Shown one piece after another: positions 1 to 8,447 of a DNA stretch of 64,000 nucleotides. Source of the stretch: Clostridium bowmanii. Its GTDB lineage: Bacteria > Bacillota > Clostridia > Clostridiales > Clostridiaceae. Both the position numbers and the translations under genes were made by a program. A model generated the notes under the pieces. It was not told the origin of the DNA, ran no database searches, and saw only the letters and a list, made by a program, of their open reading frames with translations. The stretch is taken from contig NZ_JAHLDL010000028.1 of assembly GCF_018861315.1 (NCBI RefSeq), forward strand, positions 1 through 64,000, in the 5' to 3' direction. Numbering within the stretch: position 1 is the stretch's first letter; the number at the start of each line of letters is the position of its first letter.

Positions 1-158
1 TACTTGTATTTTCAACAATACTACAAACTTTTAACAAATTATTTAACTTAAATATCTATAATTATTTTTTATTCTAGAAAATGAATTATTAAATACAACA
101 ATTTTATAACATCCTATTTTAAATATTGTTTATCACTAAAAATTTACATGCATTTGTT

Positions 159-1892
159 TTATTCATTCCAACAAAATACGCATTCAGATATGCCTAGATA
201 TTTTAGCAGTTTTTTATGAGTTTCTGAAATTGGACGAGCGAAGGAACGATACTTTTTACCTTCAAAAGTAAGCACCTTAACACCTAGCCCCGTGTTGAAA
301 ACGCCTAATATTGCGACCAAAGATGGTTGCTTCATTTTTATGCCGCCAGGCCCTATTATCATTTCACCTTCTGCCTTCATTTCTCGCCTTACCACATTTT
401 CAGCAACTGATAGTATCATCATCGATATTAAGATAAGGTACGTCAGTGCCTCTATACGCTCTGGTGTATCTAAATATAATGAATTAACAAAATGGGGTGA
501 TTTAAGCTGTTGAAACTTTTTTTCAACTCCGATTTGTGTTTTATATTCCCTAAGTAAATCCTCAGCTGTTAAACTAAGATCATTGCTACACAGTATGAAT
601 GTACAGGCTTGTTCAAAGTTTTTACGAATTTTTTCTTCATCTTCGGTTACCTCTATTTGTAAAAAATGCTCCATTATGTGTTCAACTTTACTTGTATCCT
701 TGGGTTTGCGACCTTTCTTCTTTTTTTCTGTAACTAGTATTTGCATACTTACATTGTGATATTTGACTTTCTTCAAGTCCTTTTTAAGCAATCTTAAAAT
801 TTCTTTGTTAGCATCTTCTTCACATGCAAAAGCAGTCTTTAAATATGCTTTTGAAAGTTTTCGCAATACTTCTTTTTCTTTGATTACTTGCTTCGCAATT
901 GTTCTTTCCTTAATTTTTTCAAGATTTACAGAATAACATACTGCACATTTTAATTTGGTATCTTCATAAGTACAATCTTGTTCTAGTACAGAATATTTAC
1001 TAACTTTACCTTGTGCCGTTTGAATTTCTATATCTCTCATTTCAGATCTACGATTAAGAGTTTCTCTTATAAAGTCCTTTGCAAGTGTAGTAGTCTCAGG
1101 CATTCTTGTTATAAGCTTAATATTTCTACTTTCTGCTTTCTTCAAATTCCCTGCTGTAAAAAGTGCACTATCTGCTATATAATGAAAATCTTCATTGGAA
1201 ATGTTGAGTCTTTTAAGAACACCTTCAACGTCTTCGAGAGTTTCGCTGTTGTATGTTTTATCATCTTTGTTCCCTGATAATACCTTTGCATCAACTATAA
1301 CTCCGTTGGCTACGCCTATACCCATTTTTATTTGTTTTTTATCTTGCCTTTTTTGCTTACTGTGACCAAAATCTATTGATATTACACCTTGCTTAAGTTC
1401 TTCAGTTTCATATGTTCCCCACATTACCTTTGAAGTTGTGTCATAATTTATATTTATTACTTTTATCCCATAATTAGCAAATGCTTGAGCACTTAGCTCC
1501 CCGAAGATTTTCCTTGGTCCAGCTTCATAAAACGCATCTAGAAATTTACCAAATCTATCATCATTAATTTGGCTTAAATCTATAGGGCAATGAAATATTC
1601 CTTCAAGATCTTTTTCTTTATAGTATTCATTTAAAAGATATAGTGGATGATGGTCATCACAAATATTTACAATCATCATCTCAGCCATTATCCCGTAAGG
1701 GATATCCGTCTTTCTTCCTAAACTTTTCTCCAAATTTAAGTTAAACACTTCTCCTAATTTAAGTTGTTCGCAAAGACCCACCATGAAATTCATTTTACTA
1801 TCGTAGTACGTTTCAATATCAAGAGATAACATATCATTCATATCCATAAGTTTACTCACCTTCAAAAAGTATTTTATGAATATATTCGACAT
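159..1892 (-). CDS. IS1634-family (IS4 group) DDE transposase
   Basis: A 577-residue transposase that would catalyse cut-and-paste movement of its own insertion sequence. The N-terminal ~130 residues look like the DUF4277-type segment of IS1634 transposases. The DDE catalytic core follows: first Asp in NYDTTSK (~residue 150), second in YIADSALF (~240), and the Glu probably in YKTQIGVEKKF near residue 465. Length is normal for an intact member and no internal stop is seen. An AAAGGA ribosome site precedes the ATG. I could not delimit the terminal inverted repeats or target duplication by eye. It stands alone upstream of the osmolyte-transporter block and is unrelated to the IS21 element at the far end. 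Confidence 0.85.
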   Translation of the reverse strand: MSNIFIKYFLKVSKLMDMNDMLSLDIETYYDSKMNFMVGLCEQLKLGEVFNLNLEKSLGRKTDIPYGIMAEMMIVNICDDHHPLYLLNEYYKEKDLEGIFHCPIDLSQINDDRFGKFLDAFYEAGPRKIFGELSAQAFANYGIKVININYDTTSKVMWGTYETEELKQGVISIDFGHSKQKRQDKKQIKMGIGVANGVIVDAKVLSGNKDDKTYNSETLEDVEGVLKRLNISNEDFHYIADSALFTAGNLKKAESRNIKLITRMPETTTLAKDFIRETLNRRSEMRDIEIQTAQGKVSKYSVLEQDCTYEDTKLKCAVCYSVNLEKIKERTIAKQVIKEKEVLRKLSKAYLKTAFACEEDANKEILRLLKKDLKKVKYHNVSMQILVTEKKKKGRKPKDTSKVEHIMEHFLQIEVTEDEEKIRKNFEQACTFILCSNDLSLTAEDLLREYKTQIGVEKKFQQLKSPHFVNSLYLDTPERIEALTYLILISMMILSVAENVVRREMKAEGEMIIGPGGIKMKQPSLVAILGVFNTGLGVKVLTFEGKKYRSFARPISETHKKLLKYLGISECVFCWNE

Positions 1893-2198
1893 AAAACTAA
1901 AAATTCCTTTTTGTAAATAATTGTAAATAAATATCTTTTAAGTAAATAATTAGTTTCTAAATTCATTCAGCGGAATATAAGGTATAAAGTGTGTTTAATT
2001 AACTAATAATAAACCCTATAAATAATTAAAATATAGGTAATAAAATAATTAAATTCGTATCTAAATAAATTAAATTTTTATAAAAAGCACTCACTTTCTT
2101 CAAATAAACTAAAAAATATCTGGTTATTAAGCTATATACAGTTATCTAGAGTATATGCTCGACTAACTTAAATGCTTGTGTGTCGATTTTTGTCATAA
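1893..2198. other. Intergenic stretch, no gene seen
   Basis: Very AT-rich DNA between the divergent transposase and opuA operon. It should contain the transposase promoter and one end of the insertion sequence, but I see no clear terminal repeat, RNA gene or coding frame. Confidence 0.4.
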
Positions 2199-2237
2199 AT
2201 TTGAACTTCTTGGCTAAGTTTGTTATGATGTTCAAAT
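2199..2237 (+). promoter_or_regulatory. opuA promoter with flanking inverted repeat
   Basis: A sigma-A-like promoter: -35 TTGAAC at 2201-2206, 17-base spacer, -10 TATGAT at 2224-2229. An 8-base inverted repeat (ATTTGAAC at 2199-2206, GTTCAAAT at 2230-2237) overlaps the -35 and sits just after the -10, so a bound dimer would block polymerase. Osmolyte-uptake operons are often repressed this way, for example by GbsR/OpcR-type proteins; no such regulator gene is in the window. Confidence 0.6.
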
Positions 2238-2304
2238 GTGCAGTGAATTTAAATAAATGTGTTTACATTTAGTACACACATTGGAAAATAGAAGAGGTGG
2301 ATAA

Positions 2305-3522
2305 ATGTTAAAAATTGAAGTTAAAGGATTAACCAAAATTTTTGGTAAAAATCCTAAACAAGGAGTAAAGTTTTTACAGGAAGGAAAAACAAAAACGGAA
2401 ATCTTAAAAGAAACAGGAATGACCGTAGGTGTAAATAGAGTATCCTTTGAAGTACACTCAGGAGAAATTTTTGTAATCATGGGATTATCCGGAAGTGGAA
2501 AATCTACTCTTGTAAGATTAATCAATCGTCTAATCGAGCCTAATGCGGGCAGTGTATTAGTAGATGGTGAAGATTTAGCCAAAATGGATAAACATAAATT
2601 AAGAGAAACCAGAAGAAAAAAACTAAGTATGGTATTCCAAGGCTTTGGATTGTTTCCCCATCGTACAGTATGGGAAAATGCTGGTTTCGGATTAGAAATA
2701 CAAGGAATGAATAAAAAAGAAATAAGGGAAAAGGCTCTTAAATCACTGAAAATGGTAGGTCTAGTAGGCTATGAAGATCAATATCCTAGTCAATTATCTG
2801 GTGGAATGAAGCAAAGGGTAGGTCTTGCAAGGGCCCTGGCTAATGATCCAGATATTTTATTAATGGATGAGGCCTTTTCAGCACTAGATCCTCTAAATCG
2901 TAAAGAAATGCAAGATGAGCTTATAGATCTACAATCATCTATGAGAAAGACAATAATATTTATTACACATGACTTAGATGAAGCACTTAAAATTGGAGAT
3001 AGAATTGCAATTATGAAAGATGGATTAATTGTTCAGGTTGGTACTCCAGAAGAAATTATGACAAACCCAGCCGATGATTATGTTAAAAAATTCGTTGAAG
3101 ATGTAGATAGATCCAAGGTATTCTCTGCACAACATGTTATGAAGCGTCCTGAGACTATCGATATCGAAAAACATGGTCCTAGGGTTGCGCTGCAACGTAT
3201 GAGACAAGCGGGAATTTCAAGTATTTATGTTATTAATAAAAGCAAAGAGTTCTTAGGAGTTGTAACCGCAGATGCTGCATCAGAAGCCGTTAAAAATGGA
3301 AATAAAGATATTTATGATATTATGATTACAGATGTTCCTGTGGTTAGTCCAGATTTATCATTAAATGATTTGTTTGAGGTTATACACGATTCTCCTGTAC
3401 CTGTAGCTGTTGTTGAAGATAAAATATTAAAAGGAATTATAGTTCGAGGCGCAGTACTAGCGGCTCTTGCAGGAAATGAGGTGAATCTTGATGACACAAA
3501 TACCACAACTACCAATAGTTAA
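2305..3522 (+). CDS. opuAA: Glycine betaine/proline ABC transporter ATPase (OpuAA/ProV-like)
   Basis: ATP-hydrolysing subunit of an OpuA-type importer for glycine betaine or related osmoprotectants. The Walker A motif GLSGSGKST lies at ~60-68, followed by the Q-loop (VFQGFGLFPH), the ABC signature LSGGMKQRVGLARAL and the Walker B motif ILLMDEAFSALDP. Two CBS domains fill ~280-395; in this family they sense ionic strength or c-di-AMP. The extra N-terminal segment before the first beta strands is typical of ProV/OpuAA. A GAGGTGG ribosome site precedes the ATG. The last ~10 codons overlap the permease start, giving an odd Thr/Asn-rich tail (DDTNTTTTNS) instead of the acidic tail seen in the two OpuC-like ATPases downstream. 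Confidence 0.93.
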   Translation: MLKIEVKGLTKIFGKNPKQGVKFLQEGKTKTEILKETGMTVGVNRVSFEVHSGEIFVIMGLSGSGKSTLVRLINRLIEPNAGSVLVDGEDLAKMDKHKLRETRRKKLSMVFQGFGLFPHRTVWENAGFGLEIQGMNKKEIREKALKSLKMVGLVGYEDQYPSQLSGGMKQRVGLARALANDPDILLMDEAFSALDPLNRKEMQDELIDLQSSMRKTIIFITHDLDEALKIGDRIAIMKDGLIVQVGTPEEIMTNPADDYVKKFVEDVDRSKVFSAQHVMKRPETIDIEKHGPRVALQRMRQAGISSIYVINKSKEFLGVVTADAASEAVKNGNKDIYDIMITDVPVVSPDLSLNDLFEVIHDSPVPVAVVEDKILKGIIVRGAVLAALAGNEVNLDDTNTTTTNS

Positions 3523-4333
3523 ATGGGCTGACCTGCTTGTAGCATGGCTTAGAGAAAATGCTCAATGGTTCTTTGAACCAATTAAAGATACACTTGATGC
3601 TGTCGTAAATGGTTTAAGTGATTCTTTAATAGCTATCCCTCCATTAATTTTCATTTTAATTATTGTAGTCTTAACTATATTCTTAACCAAGAAAAAATGG
3701 GGCTTACCCCTATTTGCACTAGTAGGACTATTAATAATACAAAATCTTGGATTTTGGGAACAAACTATGCTTACTCTTTCACTTATCTTAACAGCTAGTT
3801 CAATTTCAATTTTAATAGGTATTCCTCTTGGAATTTGGATGTCCAAAAACAAGACGGTACAAAGTATAGTAACACCAATATTAGATTTTATGCAGACTAT
3901 GCCGGCCTTTGTATATCTAATACCAGCTGTTTCTTTCTTTGGAATAGGAATGGTACCTGGAATTATTGCATCTGTTATATTTGCAATGCCACCAGTAGTA
4001 AGGTTAACTAATCTTGGTATTCGTCAAGTTTCCGAGGAGTTAATTGAGGCAGCAAATGCCTTCGGTTCAACTCCAATTCAAAAACTATTTAAGGTTCAAC
4101 TACCACTTGCAAAAAATACAATTATGGCAGGAGTTAATCAAACCATTATGTTATCACTATCGATGGTAGTTATAGCTTCTATGATTGGTGCCGATGGATT
4201 AGGTGTTGAAGTTTTTAGAGCTGTTACAAGAAATGAAGCCGGACAAGGTTTTGCTTCAGGCCTGGCAATTGTTATATTAGCTATGATATTGGACCGTATA
4301 ACTCAAGCACTAAATAGAAAAAGAAATTCTTAA
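3491..4333 (+). CDS. opuAB: Glycine betaine ABC transporter permease (OpuAB/ProW-like)
   Basis: Membrane-spanning subunit of the OpuA importer. A hydrophilic N-terminal region is followed by six to seven hydrophobic helices. The conserved cytoplasmic coupling loop EELIEAANAFGSTPIQKLFKVQLPLA contacts the ATPase. The ATG at 3491 is preferred over the TTG at 3488 because GAGGTG sits seven bases before it. It overlaps the end of the ATPase gene by about 30 bases, implying coupled translation. Length (280 residues) matches ProW/OpuAB. The binding-protein gene follows after about 60 bases. Confidence 0.92.
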   Translation: MTQIPQLPIVKWADLLVAWLRENAQWFFEPIKDTLDAVVNGLSDSLIAIPPLIFILIIVVLTIFLTKKKWGLPLFALVGLLIIQNLGFWEQTMLTLSLILTASSISILIGIPLGIWMSKNKTVQSIVTPILDFMQTMPAFVYLIPAVSFFGIGMVPGIIASVIFAMPPVVRLTNLGIRQVSEELIEAANAFGSTPIQKLFKVQLPLAKNTIMAGVNQTIMLSLSMVVIASMIGADGLGVEVFRAVTRNEAGQGFASGLAIVILAMILDRITQALNRKRNS

Positions 4334-4394
4334 ATAATAAATTATTTGCCTGAATTTTCAGCAAATTATTACATAATATAAGGAGGAACAATTT

Positions 4395-5297
4395 ATGATT
4401 AAAAACAGTTGGAAAAGATTAAGCATAGTCGCTTTTTCTCTAGTAGCCCTAACTTTTGTAGGCTGTGGTAATAAAAGCGGAGATAAAGCGCCGAAGGCTG
4501 GTAAAACTATTGGTGATAAAATGGATTACAAAATCACTGGTATAGATGCTGGTTCAGGTGTAGTTCAAGCTTCAGAGCAAGTTGTTAAAGACTATAAATT
4601 AGATTATACAGTGCAAACTAGTTCAGGTGCTGCTATGACTCAAGCACTTGCAGATGCGTATAAAAATAAAGAACCAATTGTAATTACCGGTTGGTCGCCT
4701 CACTGGATGTTTAGTAAATATGACTTAAAATACTTAAAGGACCCTAAAGGATCTTTTGGTGCTGCCGAACATATAGACACAGTTGTACACAAAGGCTTAA
4801 AAGAATCTATGCCTGATGCTTATAAAATATTAGACCAATTTGTTTGGACTCCTAAAGATTCCGAATCTGTTATGCTTAAAATTAACGCTGGCGGAGACGC
4901 AAAGAAAATTGCAAGACAATGGATTACTGACAATAAAGACAAAGTAAGTAAGTGGACAGAAGGTACAAAAAAAGCAGATGGTAAAGAAATCAAGCTTGCT
5001 TACGTTGCTTGGGATACAGAAATCGCATCTACTAATGTAATTGCATTAGCATTAGAAGATATGGGATACAAAGTTAGACTTACACAAGTAGATGCTGGAC
5101 CAATGTGGGCTGCAGTAGCTAGTGGAGATGCAGATGCTATCGTAGCAGCATGGCTACCAAAAACTCATGCGAAGTTTATGTCCGACTACAAAGGTAAAGT
5201 TGAAAATTTAGGACCAAACCTAGAAGGAGCTAAAATAGGTTTAGTTGTTCCTTCTTATATGAAAATTGATTCTATAGAAGATTTAACTAAAAAATAA
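4395..5297 (+). CDS. opuAC: Glycine betaine-binding lipoprotein (OpuAC-like)
   Basis: Extracellular substrate-binding protein of the OpuA importer, anchored by lipid. The signal peptide ends in the lipobox LTFVGC, so Cys24 is the predicted lipidation site. The mature part has the OpuAC-type two-lobe pattern with Trp-rich ligand-box candidates: GWSPHWMF (~95), AYVAWDTEIAST (~205) and MWAAVASGDADAIVAAW (~235). Aromatic cages made by Trp side chains hold the trimethylammonium group in this family. It is the last gene of the operon and is closed by a strong terminator. Confidence 0.93.
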   Translation: MIKNSWKRLSIVAFSLVALTFVGCGNKSGDKAPKAGKTIGDKMDYKITGIDAGSGVVQASEQVVKDYKLDYTVQTSSGAAMTQALADAYKNKEPIVITGWSPHWMFSKYDLKYLKDPKGSFGAAEHIDTVVHKGLKESMPDAYKILDQFVWTPKDSESVMLKINAGGDAKKIARQWITDNKDKVSKWTEGTKKADGKEIKLAYVAWDTEIASTNVIALALEDMGYKVRLTQVDAGPMWAAVASGDADAIVAAWLPKTHAKFMSDYKGKVENLGPNLEGAKIGLVVPSYMKIDSIEDLTKK

Positions 5298-5320
5298 AGC
5301 TCCAGTTAAAAACTAAATAA

Positions 5321-5357
5321 AAAAATGTGATATATTGCTATATATCACATTTTTTTT
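5321..5357 (+). terminator. Intrinsic terminator of the opuA operon
   Basis: A near-perfect hairpin with stem TGTGATATA / TATATCACA and a very short loop, followed by a run of T residues. It lies 24 bases after the opuAC stop. Confidence 0.9.
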
Positions 5358-5468
5358 AGTTCTAAACTATTTAAAAATTTCCAAAAAATAAAGTTATAAT
5401 TATTAATTAACAATGGAATAATAATTTAAGAATAATAAAAATACTACATTTTACATAAAATCGCATTC

Positions 5469-5511
5469 TTTACAAAGTAACAACTTAATGTTATAATCAA
5501 GTTGTTACTTT
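5469..5511 (+). promoter_or_regulatory. Promoter and operator of first OpuC-like operon
   Basis: A consensus sigma-A promoter: TTTACA (5469-5474), 17 bases, TATAAT (5492-5497). It is wrapped in a perfect 13-base inverted repeat: AAAGTAACAACTT at 5474-5486 and AAGTTGTTACTTT at 5499-5511, separated by 12 bases that contain the -10 box. The same arrangement recurs at 8383-8420 before the second copy, so it is very probably a repressor site, perhaps for a GbsR/MarR-like osmolyte regulator (inferred). Confidence 0.8.
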
Positions 5512-5545
5512 GCGATAAATAAGGAATAATTAAGGAGGCTACACT

Positions 5546-6682
5546 TTGATCGAGTTTAAAAACGTAAATAAAAATTTCAATGGAAAACCTATACTAAAAG
5601 ATATAAATCTTACGATAGAAAAGGGACAATTAGTTGTTTTTATAGGACCCAGCGGTTGTGGAAAAACTACTACACTAAAGATGATTAATAAATTACTAAC
5701 CCCCACTTCAGGTGAAATTTTAATTAATGGTGATAATATCAACACTAAAAACACTATAAAGCTTAGACGTAACATGGGTTACGTTATACAACAAGCAGGA
5801 CTTCTTCCTCATTTAACTATAGGTGAAAATATTGCCTTAATAGCTTCTATAGAAAAAATGCCAAAAGATCAAATAAAATCTAAGGTCATTGAATTATTAA
5901 ATCTAGTAGGACTAGATCCTGAGGATTATATAGATAAGTACCCTAAGCAGCTCAGTGGAGGTCAGCAACAAAGAGTTGGTGTTGCAAGGGCTCTTGTGAT
6001 GGATCCTGATGTAATATTAATGGATGAACCTTTTAGTGCATTAGACCCTATAACAAAAGGTCAACTTCAAGATGAGATATTTAATATACAACAAAACTTC
6101 AAGAAAACCATAATATTTGTAACTCATGATATGGATGAGGCATTAAAACTAGGGGATAAAATTTGTATCCTAGATGCTGGATCTATAGTTCAATTTGATA
6201 CTCCAGAGGAACTACTAAAGAACCCTATTAATGACTTCGTACGAGACTTTGTAGGTAAAAACAGAATATGGAATCAGCCTGAACTAATTAAAGCAAAGGA
6301 TATTATGATAGAAAGCCCTATAAAATCTGTTGAAGAAAGAACAATACTTCAAGCAATTGAAATAATGACCTCGAATCATGTAGATAGTTTACTCGTAGTA
6401 GATAAAGCTAATCTTTTACTAGGACTTGTTACCTTAAAGCAAATCAGAAAAAACCCAGATAAAACTAAAAAGCTTAAAGACATAATGATACAAGGAATTA
6501 TAACCGTAAATAACGAAGATTCTATAATAAATGTATTAGAAATTATAAAAAAAGAAAAGATAAGCTTTGTACCTGTAATAGATGAAAACTTAAAACTGTC
6601 AGGCCTTATTACTAAGAGCAGCCTTTTGTCTATATTAAGTAATCAGTTTATAGATGAGGAGGAGGAAGACGATAATGAGTAA
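5546..6682 (+). CDS. opuCA: Osmoprotectant ABC transporter ATPase (OpuCA-like), copy 1
   Basis: ATPase of an OpuB/OpuC-type importer for glycine betaine, carnitine or choline. Walker A GPSGCGKTT at ~34-42, signature LSGGQQQRVGVARAL, Walker B VILMDEPFSALDP, then two CBS domains (~250-365). The protein ends in a strongly acidic tail (DEEEEDDNE) after the CBS pair. In lactococcal OpuA a comparable anionic tail tunes ionic-strength sensing. The start is TTG, 8 bases after AGGAGG. It overlaps the fused permease gene by 8 bases. The second copy at 8448 is nearly the same protein. Confidence 0.92.
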   Translation: MIEFKNVNKNFNGKPILKDINLTIEKGQLVVFIGPSGCGKTTTLKMINKLLTPTSGEILINGDNINTKNTIKLRRNMGYVIQQAGLLPHLTIGENIALIASIEKMPKDQIKSKVIELLNLVGLDPEDYIDKYPKQLSGGQQQRVGVARALVMDPDVILMDEPFSALDPITKGQLQDEIFNIQQNFKKTIIFVTHDMDEALKLGDKICILDAGSIVQFDTPEELLKNPINDFVRDFVGKNRIWNQPELIKAKDIMIESPIKSVEERTILQAIEIMTSNHVDSLLVVDKANLLLGLVTLKQIRKNPDKTKKLKDIMIQGIITVNNEDSIINVLEIIKKEKISFVPVIDENLKLSGLITKSSLLSILSNQFIDEEEEDDNE

Positions 6683-8252
6683 TATAAATTCTTTTGTAAA
6701 TTTCGTAATAGCTAGAAAAACTGAAATAATAGATTTATTCTTGCAACATATTCAATTAACTATATTTTCTATTCTACTAGCTGTGGTAATTGCTATACCC
6801 CTTGGAATACTTATAGTTAGGTATCGAAAGCTTGCAGCCCCTGTTATTGGGGTTACAAATGTAGTTCAATCTATACCCAGTTTGGCCTTGCTTGGATTTC
6901 TAATTCCTGTACTTGGTATAGGAAGCAAACCAGCAATTATTATGGTAGTTATGTATTCACTTCTACCTATTGTAAAAAGCACATATACAGGACTAACTAA
7001 CATAGATCCTTCGCTTATTGAAGCAGCTAAGGGTATGGGGCTTACTGAAAGTCAAGTACTTCTCAAAGTTAGGTTTCCACTAGCTATGCCTATTATAATG
7101 TCAGGTGTTAGAATATCTTCAGTAACAGCAGTAGGACTTATGACTATAGCCGCTTTCATAGGCGCCGGTGGCCTGGGATATTTAGTGTTTTCTGGTGTTT
7201 CAACTGTTAATAATAATATGATTTTAGCCGGAGCTATTCCTGCTTGTTTCCTTGCTATTTTTCTAGACCTCATTTTAGGAAAGGTAGAAGACATTGTAGT
7301 TCCTATAGGAATTAGAACTACTCCTAGTAAAGGAAGAAAAAATAATACAATTTTCGGAAGCAAAAAATTCAAACTAGGAGCCTTAATATTAGCTCTTGTA
7401 CTTATTGTTACCTCAGTAGCTTTCAGCTTTATTAAATCCAAAGACACAATTGTGGTAGGCTCTAAAAACTTTAATGAACAATTAATACTTGGAGATATGG
7501 TAGCCTCTTTAATAGAAGAGAAAACAGACATTAAAGTTGAAAGAAAATTAAATTTGGGTGGAACTAATGTAGTATTTAGTGCTATGCAATCAAAAAATGT
7601 AGATATGTATGTAGAATATACTGGAACAGGTCTTGTAAATATATTAAAAAAACCTACTATTACAGATCCAGATAAAGTTTATAAAGTAATGAAAACTGAT
7701 TTTGCTAAAAATTATGATATGGAAGTAATGAATCCCTTAGGATTTAATAATACTTATGTAATAGCAGTAAAAAAAGATTTTGCAGCAAAAAATAAATTAA
7801 AGACTATTTCAGATTTATCAAAAATAAGTTCTAAATTAAACGCAGGATTTACCATGGAATTTGCGAATAGACCGGATGGTTATCTCGGAGTTCAAAAACT
7901 ATATAATCTTGATTTTAAAAATTCAAAAGGTATAGATGGTGGACTTAGATATACCGCCCTTGGAAAAGACGAAACACAAGTTTTAGATGCATTTGCTACA
8001 GATGGGTTACTTAAAAAGTTTGATCTTCAGCTTTTAAAAGATGATAAGAACTTTTTCCCACCTTATTATGCAGTTCCTGTTGTAAGAGCGGAAACCTTGA
8101 AGAAATATCCGCAGTTAAAGGGTATCTTAAAGCTCTTAGACAATAAAATTAGCGATGATACTATGCGAGATTTAAATTATAAAGTAGATAGTGGAGAGCA
8201 ATCAAAAGTAGTTGCAGAGGACTTCTTAAAGTCTATAAATTTAATGAAATAA
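6675..8252 (+). CDS. Fused OpuC-like permease and substrate-binding protein, copy 1
   Basis: Two transporter subunits in one 525-residue chain. The N-terminal ~215 residues are a six-helix permease with the coupling loop (DPSLIEAAKGMGLTESQVLL). A further membrane segment (ALILALVLIVTSVAF, ~240) tethers the C-terminal OpuBC/OpuCC-type binding domain, which begins IVVGSKNFNEQLILG and carries the VEYTGTG ligand-loop motif. Fused forms are known in several Firmicutes. I chose the ATG at 6675 over one at 6654 because GGAGGAGG lies just before it; the upstream ATG falls within that ribosome site. Confidence 0.9.
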   Translation: MSNINSFVNFVIARKTEIIDLFLQHIQLTIFSILLAVVIAIPLGILIVRYRKLAAPVIGVTNVVQSIPSLALLGFLIPVLGIGSKPAIIMVVMYSLLPIVKSTYTGLTNIDPSLIEAAKGMGLTESQVLLKVRFPLAMPIIMSGVRISSVTAVGLMTIAAFIGAGGLGYLVFSGVSTVNNNMILAGAIPACFLAIFLDLILGKVEDIVVPIGIRTTPSKGRKNNTIFGSKKFKLGALILALVLIVTSVAFSFIKSKDTIVVGSKNFNEQLILGDMVASLIEEKTDIKVERKLNLGGTNVVFSAMQSKNVDMYVEYTGTGLVNILKKPTITDPDKVYKVMKTDFAKNYDMEVMNPLGFNNTYVIAVKKDFAAKNKLKTISDLSKISSKLNAGFTMEFANRPDGYLGVQKLYNLDFKNSKGIDGGLRYTALGKDETQVLDAFATDGLLKKFDLQLLKDDKNFFPPYYAVPVVRAETLKKYPQLKGILKLLDNKISDDTMRDLNYKVDSGEQSKVVAEDFLKSINLMK

Positions 8253-8274
8253 ATTTATATCAATAAACTTAAAA

Positions 8275-8310
8275 GAGTGTGATATACTAGCGAAATGGCA
8301 TATCACGCTC
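8275..8310 (+). terminator. Hairpin terminator after first OpuC-like operon
   Basis: Stem GAGTGTGATAT / ATATCACGCTC with one G-U pair and a 14-base loop, 22 bases after the stop codon. The T tract that follows is broken (ATTTTAACTCTTTT), so termination may be partial. Confidence 0.65.
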
Positions 8311-8382
8311 ATTTTAACTCTTTTAGGGGACTTCACCACAGATTACTGTAAATTAACTCCCCCTTGGTATAAATATGCATTC

Positions 8383-8420
8383 TTTACAAACCAACAACTT
8401 GATGATATAATTAAGTTGTT
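8383..8420 (+). promoter_or_regulatory. Promoter and operator of second OpuC-like operon
   Basis: TTTACA (8383-8388), 17 bases, TATAAT (8406-8411), with an 8-base inverted repeat AACAACTT (8393-8400) / AAGTTGTT (8413-8420) around the -10. Spacer and repeat centre match the operator at 5469-5511, although the outer five bases of the left arm have diverged. Confidence 0.78.
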
Positions 8421-8447
8421 ACTTTCAAAAATTAAGGAGGCCATATT

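Noticed and set aside
7052-7531. 159-codon minus-strand frame inside the fused OpuC-like gene
   Set aside because: It is the antisense of a conserved permease; a similar antisense frame appears in the duplicate copy simply because the DNA is duplicated.
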